This document shows positions 16,694-25,521 of a stretch of DNA of 64,000 nt, one piece after another; the stretch's first letter is position 1; each line of letters starts with the position of its first letter. Source of the DNA: a bacterium (lineage in GTDB: Bacteria > Sumerlaeota > Sumerlaeia > MVZB01); contig JAJFUE010000013.1 in assembly GCA_021372575.1 (NCBI GenBank), positions 1 to 64,000 of the forward strand. The letters run 5' to 3'. The translations under genes and the position numbers were made by a program. The notes under the pieces were generated by a model. It searched no databases. It was given only the letters and a program-made list of their open reading frames with translations, and was not told the DNA's origin.

Positions 16694-17764
16694 ATGCAGG
16701 AAATGACTGACAAGCCGGCGCTGCGGGGGATGGACCTTGCGGCCATGGGCGGGTTGCTGGCCGAGGGCGGCTTCGAGACGTATCGGGCGCGGCAGCTTTA
16801 CCAGTGGGTGTTTCGCAACGGGGCCGAGTCGATCGACGAAATGGGCAATCTGCCAAAACCGATGCGGGCGTTTCTTGCCGAGCGGACGACGATCGGCGGC
16901 GTCGAATTGGTGCGAGAGAACGGGCCACGGGGCGGCACGCAAAAACTGCTCATGCGGACTCATGATGGGAAGTTCATCGAATCGGTCGTGATGCGCGACG
17001 AAGGGGCCGGGCGGACCAGCCTGTGCGTGTCGTCGCAGATCGGGTGCGCGGTGGGGTGCGCGTTCTGCCTGACGGGATTCGGCGGATTTCAGCGCAATTT
17101 GCGCACGGACGAAATCGTCGGGCAGGTGCTGGCGGTCAAGCGACACGTGCTGGCCGAGGATGAACCGCTTGCGCACGTTGTGTTCATGGGCATGGGCGAG
17201 CCGATGCTGAATTTGGGGGCGGTCGTGCCGGCGCTCCGGCTGCTGATCGACCCGGACGGGGTCGGCCTGTCGCGGCGGCGCGTGACGGTCTCGACGGCGG
17301 GGATCGTGCCGGGGATCGAGAAATTCGGCAAGGAAGAGGTCGGCGTCGGGCTTGCGGTGTCGCTCAACGCGACGACCGACGAGACGCGCTCGGAGATCAT
17401 GCCGATCAACAAGAAATGGGGAATCAAGGAGCTGATCGGCGCGATCGAGAAGTTCCCGATGGAAGCGCGGCGGCGCGTGACGATCGAATACGTGCTGCTG
17501 AAGGGGATCAATGACACGGTCGACGACGCCGAACGGCTTGTGCGTTTATTGAGGAAACTGCCGGTCAAGGTGAACCTGATCATGTTCAACGCGAGCCCGC
17601 AGTTGCCGTTCAAGCCGGCCGACGAAGAGCGGCTCGAGATGTTCGCGGCGGTGCTGTCGCGGTCGAACATGACGGTGACGGTGCGCTGGAGCAAAGGACG
17701 CGAAATCGAGGCGGCCTGCGGGCAGTTGGCCGCGCATTACTTTGAAAAAAGTGCTGAGTCCTGA
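16694..17764 (+). CDS. rlmN: Dual-specificity RNA methyltransferase RlmN
   Basis: A 356-residue radical SAM enzyme that methylates C2 of A2503 in 23S rRNA and A37 in some tRNAs. The iron-sulfur cysteines are C118, C122 and C125 (GCAVGCAFC), the SAM motif GMGEPMLN follows, and the C-terminal methyl-carrying cysteine is C342 (EAACGQL). The start at 16694 is supported by GGAG at 16684-16687; an upstream ATG at 16646 is less likely. The last residues, SAES-stop, are encoded by the AGTGCTGAGTCCTGA repeat, so the native C-terminus has been replaced or extended by a dispersed element. Confidence 0.95.
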   Translation: MQEMTDKPALRGMDLAAMGGLLAEGGFETYRARQLYQWVFRNGAESIDEMGNLPKPMRAFLAERTTIGGVELVRENGPRGGTQKLLMRTHDGKFIESVVMRDEGAGRTSLCVSSQIGCAVGCAFCLTGFGGFQRNLRTDEIVGQVLAVKRHVLAEDEPLAHVVFMGMGEPMLNLGAVVPALRLLIDPDGVGLSRRRVTVSTAGIVPGIEKFGKEEVGVGLAVSLNATTDETRSEIMPINKKWGIKELIGAIEKFPMEARRRVTIEYVLLKGINDTVDDAERLVRLLRKLPVKVNLIMFNASPQLPFKPADEERLEMFAAVLSRSNMTVTVRWSKGREIEAACGQLAAHYFEKSAES

Positions 17765-17773
17765 GTGCTGAGT
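17750..17773. repeat. AGTGCTGAGTCC repeat forming the rlmN stop
   Basis: The repeat overlaps the 3' end of rlmN and supplies Ser-Ala-Glu-Ser and the TGA codon. The copy at 48312-48334 does exactly the same for a histidine kinase. Confidence 0.85.
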
Positions 17774-17814
17774 ACAACAGATAGGTGACAGATGAAGCGA
17801 TTTAATTTCTGTCG

Positions 17815-17912
17815 CTCTTTCAGAGCTCACGGAAATCATATCGCGCCCTACCTGGGGCGACGCTTCGCTCTGCCCCAGGCTATTTTCTTGTTGCGCTTTC
17901 AGCGCGCGCTCT
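17815..17912. repeat. Hairpin repeat with CGCTTCGCT loop
   Basis: Contains CCTGGGGC and GCCCCAGG arms around a loop with CGCTTCGCTC, then a GCGCT-rich hairpin. The loop text recurs at 27730-27742 with different arms (ACCCAGGGT / ACCCTGGGT), so the stem varies while the loop is kept. Confidence 0.75.
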
Positions 17913-17985
17913 CAGTCGGTCGATTTAGTGTGTAAGCATTTCGATGCGCTAAACACGTGCGCCTCCTATAGAAAAGAGGTAGATC

Positions 17986-18768
17986 ATGCTGAATGCAGAT
18001 TTCGAGCTGGATGACAGCGGACTGGTGGTGAGAAGTGCGCGGTGGAGCGGGGTTACGGAGCTGGTGCAGGGGATTACGACGCGCGCGGCGCTGCCGGACA
18101 AGGGCAAGGGGGATTTCTTCGATTCGATCGCGAAGGCGCGCGCGTCGGGAGCTTTGCCGCAGATGATCACGCTGGGGGCGGATCAGGTTCATTCGGACAA
18201 GCTCGTGGTGATCAATGAACCGATCGGGGACAACAATCGGCTCGACGGGTTTCGCTGGAACGACGCGATGCGCGCGGGGGAATTTTCGAAAACCGACGCG
18301 CTGGTGACGACGCTGCCGGGCGTGCTGCTCATCATCCAGACGGCGGATTGCCTGCCGGTGTTCGCGATCGATCCGCGGAACATAATCGCGGGGCTGGCGC
18401 ATTGCGGATGGCGCGGGCTGCGCGCGGGACTGGCTGGGCAACTCGTGGAGAAAATGGCGGCGGCGGGAGCGGAGATGAAAAACATGCAGGTGTGGCTCGG
18501 ACCGTGCATCTGCGCGAAGAACTATGAAGTCAGCAAAGAGTTGGTTGAAGAGTTTCAGACGGCGTTTCCGGGCGCGGACGTTGCGATCGATGAGCGGCAC
18601 CTGGACATGATCGCGATCGCAAGGCACCAGGCGGAGATAGCCGGGGTCGATGAAGGGCAGATCGCCGAGAGCGGCCAATGCACGCTGGGGAGCGGCGAGA
18701 GGTTTCATTCGTGGAGAGGTCAAGGGTCAGACGCGGGGCGGATGCTGTCGTTTTTGGGGTTTGTGTAA
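17986..18768 (+). CDS. pgeF: Laccase-domain purine nucleoside phosphorylase (PgeF/YfiH family)
   Basis: A 260-residue member of the Cu-oxidase_4 / YfiH family. The metal-site residues are visible: H69 in DQVHSDK, C122 in TADCLP and H139 in AHCGWRG, followed by GPCICAKNYEV. Characterised members act on purine nucleosides and help peptidoglycan editing in E. coli. The ATG at 17986 follows AGAGG. It is preceded by hairpin repeats and followed by a repeat-containing gap before elbB. Confidence 0.9.
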   Translation: MLNADFELDDSGLVVRSARWSGVTELVQGITTRAALPDKGKGDFFDSIAKARASGALPQMITLGADQVHSDKLVVINEPIGDNNRLDGFRWNDAMRAGEFSKTDALVTTLPGVLLIIQTADCLPVFAIDPRNIIAGLAHCGWRGLRAGLAGQLVEKMAAAGAEMKNMQVWLGPCICAKNYEVSKELVEEFQTAFPGADVAIDERHLDMIAIARHQAEIAGVDEGQIAESGQCTLGSGERFHSWRGQGSDAGRMLSFLGFV

Positions 18769-18925
18769 GAATTCCACACATGGATGACTTCGCGGCGGAG
18801 CCGCAACCATAAATCCCAGATAAACACGAAATACACGAAAATAAGCACGAAAATACTGTCAATTGGCATGCACGCCGGATATGATCGGCAGCGATTGAGT
18901 TGAATTTCTTGTTGGAGTTGCGGAG

Positions 18926-19594
18926 ATGCTGAAAGCTGCTGTGGTGTTGTCGGGGTGCGGTTACCTCGATGGCGCGGAAATCACCGAGGCCGTGAGCGCT
19001 TTGATCGCGCTCGATCGGGCCGGCGTCGAGACGCTCGTCTGCGCGCCTGAAATGGACCAACTCGACGTGGTTGATCATTTGCGCGGCGAGCCGATTCCGG
19101 GCAAGGTGCGCAACGTTCTTTCCGAATCGGCGCGGATCGCGCGAGGGAAGATCCAGGACATCAAGTCCGTGACGGCGGTGGATTTCGACACGCTGGTCTT
19201 CCCGGGCGGGTTCGGCGCGGCCAAGAACCTGTCGAGCTTCGCGGAGGACGGCGCGAACTGCGTCGTGCATCCCGAGGTGGAACGGCTCATCCTCGAGGCG
19301 TTCGGCGCGAGGAAGCCGATCGTCGCGATCTGCATCGCGCCGGCGCTGCTGGCGCGGGTCATCGGCGGGCGCGGCGCGGTGCCGCTTCTCACGATCGGCA
19401 ACGACGAACAGACCGCGCTGGCACTGGACAAAATGGGCGCGCGGCACCAGAACTGCTCCGTGCTCGATTGCGTCGTCGATGAGGCCAACCGGCTCGTGAC
19501 GACGCCGGCTTACATGCTGGCGAAAGGCCCGGGGGAAGTATTCGAGGGAATCGATCGGGCGATCCAGGCAATGGTGCGGCTGGCGACGAGCTGA
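18926..19594 (+). CDS. elbB: ElbB-type glyoxalase (DJ-1/PfpI-like)
   Basis: A 222-residue member of the ElbB family in the DJ-1/PfpI superfamily. The N-terminal AAVVLSGCGYLDGAEI, the nucleophile elbow with C136 (VAICIAPALLA) and the insert NDEQTALALDKMGARHQ are diagnostic. ElbB is annotated as a glyoxalase linked to isoprenoid biosynthesis; the physiological substrate is not settled. A GGAG-like site precedes the ATG. Downstream lie GCGGAGT-type repeats and the 108-nt three-hairpin element. Confidence 0.93.
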   Translation: MLKAAVVLSGCGYLDGAEITEAVSALIALDRAGVETLVCAPEMDQLDVVDHLRGEPIPGKVRNVLSESARIARGKIQDIKSVTAVDFDTLVFPGGFGAAKNLSSFAEDGANCVVHPEVERLILEAFGARKPIVAICIAPALLARVIGGRGAVPLLTIGNDEQTALALDKMGARHQNCSVLDCVVDEANRLVTTPAYMLAKGPGEVFEGIDRAIQAMVRLATS

Positions 19595-19598
19595 AACG

Positions 19599-19630
19599 AA
19601 TGCGGAGTGCGGAATGCGGAGTGCGGAATA
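19599..19630. repeat. GCGGAATGCGGAGT repeat after elbB
   Basis: Alternating TGCGGAGTGCGGAA units directly after the elbB stop; similar text at 4108-4137. Confidence 0.75.
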
Positions 19631-19721
19631 AAATTCCAATACTGCGGGGTACGGAGCGTGAAATGTAATTCGAATCCGGATTGCTCTCCGGCCTCAGTGT
19701 TTGACGATGCAATAAATGATC

Positions 19722-19829
19722 GAACCGGTAAACCGGTTCAATATTCATGCAATCCTGACCGGGGGTAGGTTTGTCGAACAAGTTCGCCAAACCAACCCCC
19801 GGCTTTGAGATCGAACCGCTTTGCGGTTC
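19722..19829 (+). repeat. 108-nt three-hairpin element, copy 1
   Basis: Three hairpins in a row: 19722-19739 (7-bp stem), 19759-19802 (8 bp, an A-A mismatch, then 6 bp, around a 14-nt loop TCGAACAAGTTCGC) and 19813-19829 (7-bp stem). Copy 2 at 62341-62448 has the same length, spacing, mismatch and loop, with paired substitutions in the stems. It lies 57 nt before the rhomboid gene. Strand is nominal: both copies have this orientation. Confidence 0.85.
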
Positions 19830-19885
19830 AAAAACGAATCAACACCAATGTCGAGACACCACCCGGCAAAGCATTACGATAAGAT

Positions 19886-20662
19886 ATGATTCCTCTTCGC
19901 GATAATATTCCTTCGCGCACGCGGCCGTGGGTAAATTATGCGATCATGATCCTGACGTGCTGGATTTTCATTCAGCAGTTCCGGGCGAGCGGGCATGGGC
20001 AGGATCCATTTGCCGAGGCGTACGGGATGGTGCCGCTGCGTCTCACCCACCCCGACACGATCATTCGATATCGGGAACCGGCGATCGAGCGGGTTGGGCG
20101 GCACCGCGTCGCCGTCGAACGCACGCACGACATCGAACCGACGCCGTTCAATCCGTGGTGGACGCTGCTGACGTGCATTTTCCTGCATGGCGGATGGATG
20201 CACCTGATCGGCAACATGTGGTTCCTTTATATTTTCGGCGACAACGTCGAGGACCGGCTCGGCCATGCGCGGTATTTGTTGTTTTATCTTTTGTGCGGCG
20301 TGGCCGCGAGCCTGACGCACTTCGTGACGAATTTCAATTCGCCGGTGCCGACGATCGGGGCCAGCGGGGCGATCGCGGGGGTGATGGGCGCGTATTTCTG
20401 GCTGTATCCGCGCGCGCGCGTGCTGACGCTGATTCCGCTGCTGATTATTTTTTACACCGTGGTCGTGCCGGCGCCGCTGTTCCTGGGGTTTTGGTTCGTC
20501 ATCCAGATTTTCTACGGAATGCAATCTTTTGGCGCGGCCGGGGCCGAAGGGGTCGCGTGGTGGGCGCATATCGGCGGGTTCATGGTTGGGATGACGATGG
20601 CGTTCTGGCTGGGAAGAAGGGGATGGCTCTATCCGGCGCCGCGGATGACGATTCGGATTTGA
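19886..20662 (+). CDS. Rhomboid family intramembrane serine protease
   Basis: A 258-residue membrane protein with six or so hydrophobic segments. The catalytic dyad is Ser160 in GASGAIAG and His228 in AHIGGF, with the oxyanion-hole HxxxN motif H106-N110 (HLIGN). Residues about 45-90 form an extracytoplasmic insertion (L1 region) after the first helix. Rhomboids cut membrane proteins near their transmembrane segment; the substrate is unknown. No strong ribosome site is visible, but the 108-nt hairpin element sits just upstream. Confidence 0.93.
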   Translation: MIPLRDNIPSRTRPWVNYAIMILTCWIFIQQFRASGHGQDPFAEAYGMVPLRLTHPDTIIRYREPAIERVGRHRVAVERTHDIEPTPFNPWWTLLTCIFLHGGWMHLIGNMWFLYIFGDNVEDRLGHARYLLFYLLCGVAASLTHFVTNFNSPVPTIGASGAIAGVMGAYFWLYPRARVLTLIPLLIIFYTVVVPAPLFLGFWFVIQIFYGMQSFGAAGAEGVAWWAHIGGFMVGMTMAFWLGRRGWLYPAPRMTIRI

Positions 20663-20985
20663 ATGGTGGATGGTGAATGGTGGATGGTGGATCGTAATAG
20701 GGATCGATTACTCTGTAACGCGCGAATTTGAATGCAGAATGCATACAATCTTTTTCTCACAGAGACACAGAGAAATGGAGACCACAGAGAAAATTTACAG
20801 ACGGGGAAAGGGCTGAAGCCAAAGGCCGAGAAGCGCGCTGAAGCGCGCTGATAAGAAAACCATGGGATCGCTGACCACCGGCTGAAGCCGGTGGCAACCC
20901 GTTCAGCCCGCTAAAGCGGGCATGGGTTCGGATTCGTTTGGTTCCGGCTATGCCAGGTTAGGATTACGAGCACGAGCACGAAAGT
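20663..20985. repeat. Repeat-packed intergenic region
   Basis: The whole 323-nt gap is mosaic repeat: GGTGGATGGT units (20660-20697), a CACAGAGA-type stretch (20753-20800), a GCGCGCTGAAGCGCGC hairpin (about 20836), the 47-nt hairpin doublet (20875-20921, sister of 1589-1635) and a GAGCACGA repeat (20962-20982). It separates the convergent rhomboid and histidine kinase genes. No ORF seen. Confidence 0.8.
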
Positions 20986-22374
20986 TTAATGATTCGACAG
21001 GTCGGTTGCGGGGCCCTTTAGCGGGAGGGCGAAGGCGAAGGTTGAGCCGACGCCGACGCGGCTGGTGACCCAGATTCTTCCGCCGTGGGCCTCGATGATG
21101 CGCTTGACGATGGCCAGGCCGAGGCCGGTGCTGCGCTCGCCGGCGGTCGGTTTCGTGCTGGCCTTGCCGTAATCGGAGAACAGGCGCGGGATCTCGTGCT
21201 GTGGGATGCCCTGGCCCTGGTCGGTGACGGAGATCACGATTTCGCTGTCGCCGGTCGAGGCGGACAGCGTGATTTCGGTGTCGGAGTGGGAGAATTTGAT
21301 CGCGTTGCCGATCAGGTTGCCCATGACCTGGCTGATGCGGTCGGGGTCCATGCGGACAGTGATCGGGTTGGCGTCAAAATCGAGTTTCATGCGGATCGAC
21401 TTGGCGCGGGCGAGCAGTTCGTGTGATTCGAGGGTGTCGCGCAGGAAATCTTCGAGCCTGACGTCGCTGAAGCGCAACTCAATGCGGCCCGACTCGATCA
21501 TGCTGATGTCCAATAATTCGTCGATGAGGCGGGTCATCGCAATGCACTTGGCGTTCATGCGCTTGAGCAGGTCGAGCTGCTTGGGAGAGAACTCGCCGAC
21601 GATGCCGCCCAGGAAAAGCGACAGGTAACCGCGGAAGATGCCGAGCGGGCTGCGCAGGTCGTGTGCGGCCACGCCGACGAACTTGTTTTTGACCTGGTTG
21701 AGGTGATAGAGCTCCTCATAGAGACGGCTTTTTTCGATGGCGAGCGCGATCTGGCCGGCGATCTGGCGGAACAGGCCGACGTGCGCGTCGCGATAGGCGT
21801 TGGGCTTCGTCGAAGAAAAGAAAATGAAACCGATCGGCTTGTTCATCGCGATGAGGGGGCAGGTCAGGCTCGAGCGGATGCCTTCGGCGACGATGCGCCT
21901 GGTCGATTCGGAATCCGGGTGGGCTTTGAGGTGGGCCTCGAGATCGTTGAGGATGCGCGGCTGGCCACTGTCGATGATCTGGCGCAGGCTGCTGCCGGCG
22001 AGGGGCGCATGATAGCCGATCGGCAGGGAGATGCTCTCGTAATCGGAGCGCGCCCAACGCGCATAGACGTTCGTTCCCGAGTCGTCGATCAGGGCGAGGC
22101 CGATGCGCTGGTACGGGATGATCGCGCGGCACGAGTCGTAAATGTAGTTGAGCACGTCGTCGAGCATGAGGCCGGCGTTGATATGCTCGGTGATCGCGAG
22201 AAGCTGGTTGAGTTCGGAAAAACGGGCGTTGAGCATTTTGCCGAGGTCGGTGAGCACCTGACCGAGGCGGCCGACTTCGTCGCGCGGCTCGGTCGGGAAT
22301 TTCACGCTGAAATCGCCATGGCGCATCGCGATGGCGGCGTTGCGGTAGATGGATATGCGCGGGTCGGTGCTCAT
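20986..22374 (-). CDS. HAMP-GAF histidine kinase without membrane segments
   Basis: A 462-residue kinase. Residues about 8-60 resemble a HAMP domain (RNAAIAMRHGDFSVKFP, DEVGRLGQVL) although no transmembrane helix precedes it. A GAF domain spans about 65-215. HisKA has His238 in AAHDLRSPLG; the HATPase domain has LIGNAIKFS, the G1 box DQGQGI and the G2 box STGLGLAIVK. The isolated HAMP suggests either a cytoplasmic sensor or a lost N-terminal membrane part, but the region upstream of 22374 contains no in-frame hydrophobic sequence. No response regulator is adjacent. Confidence 0.9.
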   Translation of the reverse strand: MSTDPRISIYRNAAIAMRHGDFSVKFPTEPRDEVGRLGQVLTDLGKMLNARFSELNQLLAITEHINAGLMLDDVLNYIYDSCRAIIPYQRIGLALIDDSGTNVYARWARSDYESISLPIGYHAPLAGSSLRQIIDSGQPRILNDLEAHLKAHPDSESTRRIVAEGIRSSLTCPLIAMNKPIGFIFFSSTKPNAYRDAHVGLFRQIAGQIALAIEKSRLYEELYHLNQVKNKFVGVAAHDLRSPLGIFRGYLSLFLGGIVGEFSPKQLDLLKRMNAKCIAMTRLIDELLDISMIESGRIELRFSDVRLEDFLRDTLESHELLARAKSIRMKLDFDANPITVRMDPDRISQVMGNLIGNAIKFSHSDTEITLSASTGDSEIVISVTDQGQGIPQHEIPRLFSDYGKASTKPTAGERSTGLGLAIVKRIIEAHGGRIWVTSRVGVGSTFAFALPLKGPATDLSNH

Positions 22375-22541
22375 GCTTGCTCCAACGTGCCTTCGATCCG
22401 GCCATTATGAGCGACATCCCGTAAAATACCAAATGGAAAAGCGGTCATTATGGTCGCATCTTGGCGAGTCGGTGTGCTTATAATGGGATGGTTTGCCGGG
22501 CCGGAAAGGCGTGCCGGCCGATACCTCACAAGGAGTTCGCA

Positions 22542-23243
22542 ATGAAACGGCTGACGTTCGCAATGGTCCTGATGCTGACGCTTGCCCCGCTGGCATGCGT
22601 CAAGCAACCCACCCAAACCACAACCGCCAAAACCGAGGAGAAGACAATGGCTCAACCGACACCGACGCCGGCGGCAACGCCCGCGGCGAACAAGTTGCAC
22701 CCGCAGATTTTGTTCCAGACGACCGCGGGCGACATCACGCTGGAGCTGGACGGCGAAAAAGCGCCGATCTCGACGCTCAATTTCGTGCAATATGTGAAGG
22801 ACGGTTATTTCAACGGGACGATTTTCCACCGCACGATCCCGGGATTCATGATCCAGGGCGGCGGCTACACCGAAAACTTTGCCAAGAAGCCGGGCCAGCG
22901 CCAGCCCATCAAGAACGAATGGCGCAACGGGCTCAAGAACGCGCGCGGCACGATCTCGATGGCGCGCCTGCCCATCCCCGACTCGGCGACTTCGGAGTTC
23001 TTCATTAACGTGGGCACCAACAACGATTTCCTCGATCAGCCGCAACGCGACGGCGCGGCCTACGCGGTGTTCGGCAAGGTGATCAACGGGATGGACGTCG
23101 TTGACAAGATCGTCGCCGCCCCGGCGGATTACAACGAAATGGGCGAAAAGGCCAAGCCGGTCAAGCCGGTCATTGTCAAGGAAGCCAAGCTGACCAGTGA
23201 ATTCGACCAGGCCGCGGTGGAAAAGCTGGCGCAGGGACAGTAA
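22542..23243 (+). CDS. Cyclophilin-type peptidyl-prolyl isomerase, exported
   Basis: A 233-residue protein starting at the ATG after AGGAG (22531-22535). The N-terminus MKRLTFAMVLMLTLAPLAC looks like a lipoprotein signal, though the lipobox (PLAC) is imperfect. A Thr/Pro/Ala-rich linker leads to a cyclophilin domain from about residue 60: FHRTIPGFMIQGG contains the catalytic Arg, and SEFFINV and AVFGKVINGMDVVDKI are typical. It would assist folding in the periplasm or at the membrane. The gene precedes pdxA with a 45-nt gap; the two functions are unrelated. Confidence 0.92.
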   Translation: MKRLTFAMVLMLTLAPLACVKQPTQTTTAKTEEKTMAQPTPTPAATPAANKLHPQILFQTTAGDITLELDGEKAPISTLNFVQYVKDGYFNGTIFHRTIPGFMIQGGGYTENFAKKPGQRQPIKNEWRNGLKNARGTISMARLPIPDSATSEFFINVGTNNDFLDQPQRDGAAYAVFGKVINGMDVVDKIVAAPADYNEMGEKAKPVKPVIVKEAKLTSEFDQAAVEKLAQGQ

Positions 23244-23288
23244 AAACAAAGAAAATATACAGCAAATGCAGGTCACGAAATTCACGAA

Positions 23289-24281
23289 ATGTTGCCTTTG
23301 ATTGCAATCACCCAGGGGGACCCGGCGGGGATCGGGCCGGAGTTGTGCCTGAAGACCGCGGTTGATCCGCGCGTGCTGGAGGCGTGCCGGCCGGTGATCA
23401 TCGGCGACCGGATCGTGCTCGAGCAATGCGCGGAAAAGCTCGGGCTGCCGATGCCGGGGGTCGTGCTGGGCGTGAATGACGATTGGTCGCTGCTGGACCG
23501 GCTCGAAGGGGCGGCGCTGATCGATTGCGATGCGTTCGGCGGGGCGGTCGAGCCGGGCCGCCCCACGGCCGAAGCCGGAATGGTTTCATACCGGTATTTG
23601 CTGCTGGCGATCGACGCGGCGATGTCAGGGCTGATCGACGCGATCACGACCGCGCCGATCACAAAGGCCACGCTGCACATGGCGGGGATTGACGAGCCCG
23701 GACACACGGAGATCCTCGCAAAGAGAACCGGGGCTGAAAATTATGCAATGATGCTTTACAGCGAGACGATCGCGGTCTCACTGGTCACGATCCACCAATC
23801 GATCGCGAGCGTTTCACAGTCGCTCAGCGTGCCGGCAATTGCGCGGGTCATCGACCTTGCCGGGCTGACGCTGAAGAAGATTCGCGGTCGGGCGCCGAAG
23901 CTCGCGGTGGTGGGCCTGAATCCGCACGCGGGCGAAGGCGGCCTGTTCGGCGACGAGGAAGAGAGCGTGATCCGGCCGGCGATCGAGCAGGCGCGCGCCG
24001 CCGGTTGGAACGTCGAAGGGCCGCTCGTTCCCGACGCGGCGTTCACGGCGTCGGCGCTTGGAAGATACGACGGCCACGTCGTGATGTATCACGACCAGGG
24101 GCTGATCCCGTTCAAAATGCTGTCGTTTGCGGAAGGCGTGAACATCACGATGGGACTGCCGATCGTGCGGACGTCGCCCGACCACGGCACGGCGTATGAC
24201 ATCGCGTGGAGCGGGAAGGCCGACACGTCGAGCATGGTGGCGGCGATACGGCTGGCGGCGAAGATGAGTAGTGAAGGGTGA
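23289..24281 (+). CDS. pdxA: 4-hydroxythreonine-4-phosphate dehydrogenase PdxA
   Basis: A 330-residue PdxA, which oxidises 4-phosphohydroxy-L-threonine in the DXP-independent-of-salvage branch of pyridoxal phosphate synthesis. Hallmarks: TQGDPAGIGPE at the start, PGHTEILA, metal-binding H169 (TIHQS), H213 (LNPHAGEGG) and H268 (YHDQGLIPFK), and RTSPDHGTAYDIA near the end. Full length and intact. Other pdx genes are not in the window. Confidence 0.96.
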   Translation: MLPLIAITQGDPAGIGPELCLKTAVDPRVLEACRPVIIGDRIVLEQCAEKLGLPMPGVVLGVNDDWSLLDRLEGAALIDCDAFGGAVEPGRPTAEAGMVSYRYLLLAIDAAMSGLIDAITTAPITKATLHMAGIDEPGHTEILAKRTGAENYAMMLYSETIAVSLVTIHQSIASVSQSLSVPAIARVIDLAGLTLKKIRGRAPKLAVVGLNPHAGEGGLFGDEEESVIRPAIEQARAAGWNVEGPLVPDAAFTASALGRYDGHVVMYHDQGLIPFKMLSFAEGVNITMGLPIVRTSPDHGTAYDIAWSGKADTSSMVAAIRLAAKMSSEG

Positions 24282-24302
24282 AGGGTCCCCGGGTAAATTT
24301 TT

Positions 24303-24343
24303 CGATTACGATAACGATTACGATTACGATTACGAGCACGACG
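24303..24343. repeat. CGATTACGATAACGATTACGA repeat before the glycosyltransferase
   Basis: Five CGATTA-type hexamers followed by a single GAGCACGA unit, 15 nt ahead of the next start codon. Confidence 0.85.
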
Positions 24344-24358
24344 GCGGGATGAATCATT

Positions 24359-25354
24359 ATGGGGTCGGTATTACATGTCACGAACATGTATCCCACCGCT
24401 TCGGCACCGTATTATGGGATTTTTGTGCGGGAGCAGTTCGAGGCGTTGCGCGCGCGCGGGATTGATGTCGAGTTGTTCTTCATCGACGGCCTCGCGTCGA
24501 AACTCAATTACTCGAAAATCTTTCATGAACTGGCATTCCGGCTCCACAAGGGCGGCGTGAGCGCGATCCATTCGCACCATACGTTCACGACAATCATTGC
24601 GCTGCTCGCGCGGAAATTCGCGCGTGCGGAAACGCCGATCATCGAATCTTTTCATGAAGGCGAGGTTTTTAATCCGCGACCGAACCTCGCGCCGCGCAAT
24701 TGGAAATGGCTCAAGGCCTTCGCGCTGCGGCGGGCCGATTTCGTGATGCCGGTCGAAAAGCGCATGTTGGCCGCGGTGCTCGGCGATGAGGCGCGGCAGA
24801 TCGTGTCGGAGGTCATACCGGCCGGGATCGACCTGAAGCAGTTTACACCCGGAGACGCCGACGAGGCGCGTGAGGACATGGAATGGCCCGAGGAAGGACC
24901 AATCCTTTTGTTTCCGTTCGCGCCAGGGAAGCCCGCGAAGCGGCACGACCTCGTTGCGGCGGCGCATGAGATCGTGCGGCGGAAATGCCACAAGGCGCGC
25001 CTCATCGTGGGCGGGACGATTCGGCACGAACAGATGCCCGATGCGTTGCGCGCGTGCGACGCGGTGCTGTTGATTTCGGATTACGAGGCCTCGCCGACGA
25101 TCGTCAAGGAGGCGCTGGCGTGCGAGCGGCCGGTGGTCGCGACCGACGTCGGCGACGTGCGGGAGATGTTCGGGGACCTGGCCGGGGTAAAGATCGTGGA
25201 GCCGACGCCGGAGTCGATTGCGCGCGGGGTTTTGGAGGCGCTTGATGCGCCGAAGCCGTTTGGGGGGCGGGAACGAATCGAAAAGCTTGGGCTCGACATC
25301 GAACGAACGGCAGACCGGATTGTTGAGTGCTACAAACGAATCGGGGCGATTTGA
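24359..25354 (+). CDS. GT4-like glycosyltransferase
   Basis: A 331-residue protein with a GT-B fold pattern. The N-terminal domain starts SVLHVTNMYP and has the loop APYYGIFVREQFEAL; the C-terminal domain has KRHDLVAAAHEI, ADAVLLISDYEASPTIVKEALAC and PVVATDVGDVREM, the nucleotide-sugar binding and acidic motifs of family 4 transferases. Likely role: transfer of a sugar in surface polysaccharide or LPS assembly. No polysaccharide genes are adjacent. The start codon has a weak ribosome site and a GATTACGA repeat just upstream. Confidence 0.88.
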   Translation: MGSVLHVTNMYPTASAPYYGIFVREQFEALRARGIDVELFFIDGLASKLNYSKIFHELAFRLHKGGVSAIHSHHTFTTIIALLARKFARAETPIIESFHEGEVFNPRPNLAPRNWKWLKAFALRRADFVMPVEKRMLAAVLGDEARQIVSEVIPAGIDLKQFTPGDADEAREDMEWPEEGPILLFPFAPGKPAKRHDLVAAAHEIVRRKCHKARLIVGGTIRHEQMPDALRACDAVLLISDYEASPTIVKEALACERPVVATDVGDVREMFGDLAGVKIVEPTPESIARGVLEALDAPKPFGGRERIEKLGLDIERTADRIVECYKRIGAI

Positions 25355-25521
25355 GGGGATTCGGCGGTTTTTTTTGCCGATCGTGAGATCGGCGTTCCCA
25401 GGCTCCGGGGTCGATCGGGCGATCGGTGCCGCGACGGGTTATTAAAATCAATTGCTATTGCGGGTGAGGAATATTATTTTTCCTGAGTGTTCAAGTTGCA
25501 TCTTAGACTCTGGAGAATGCC

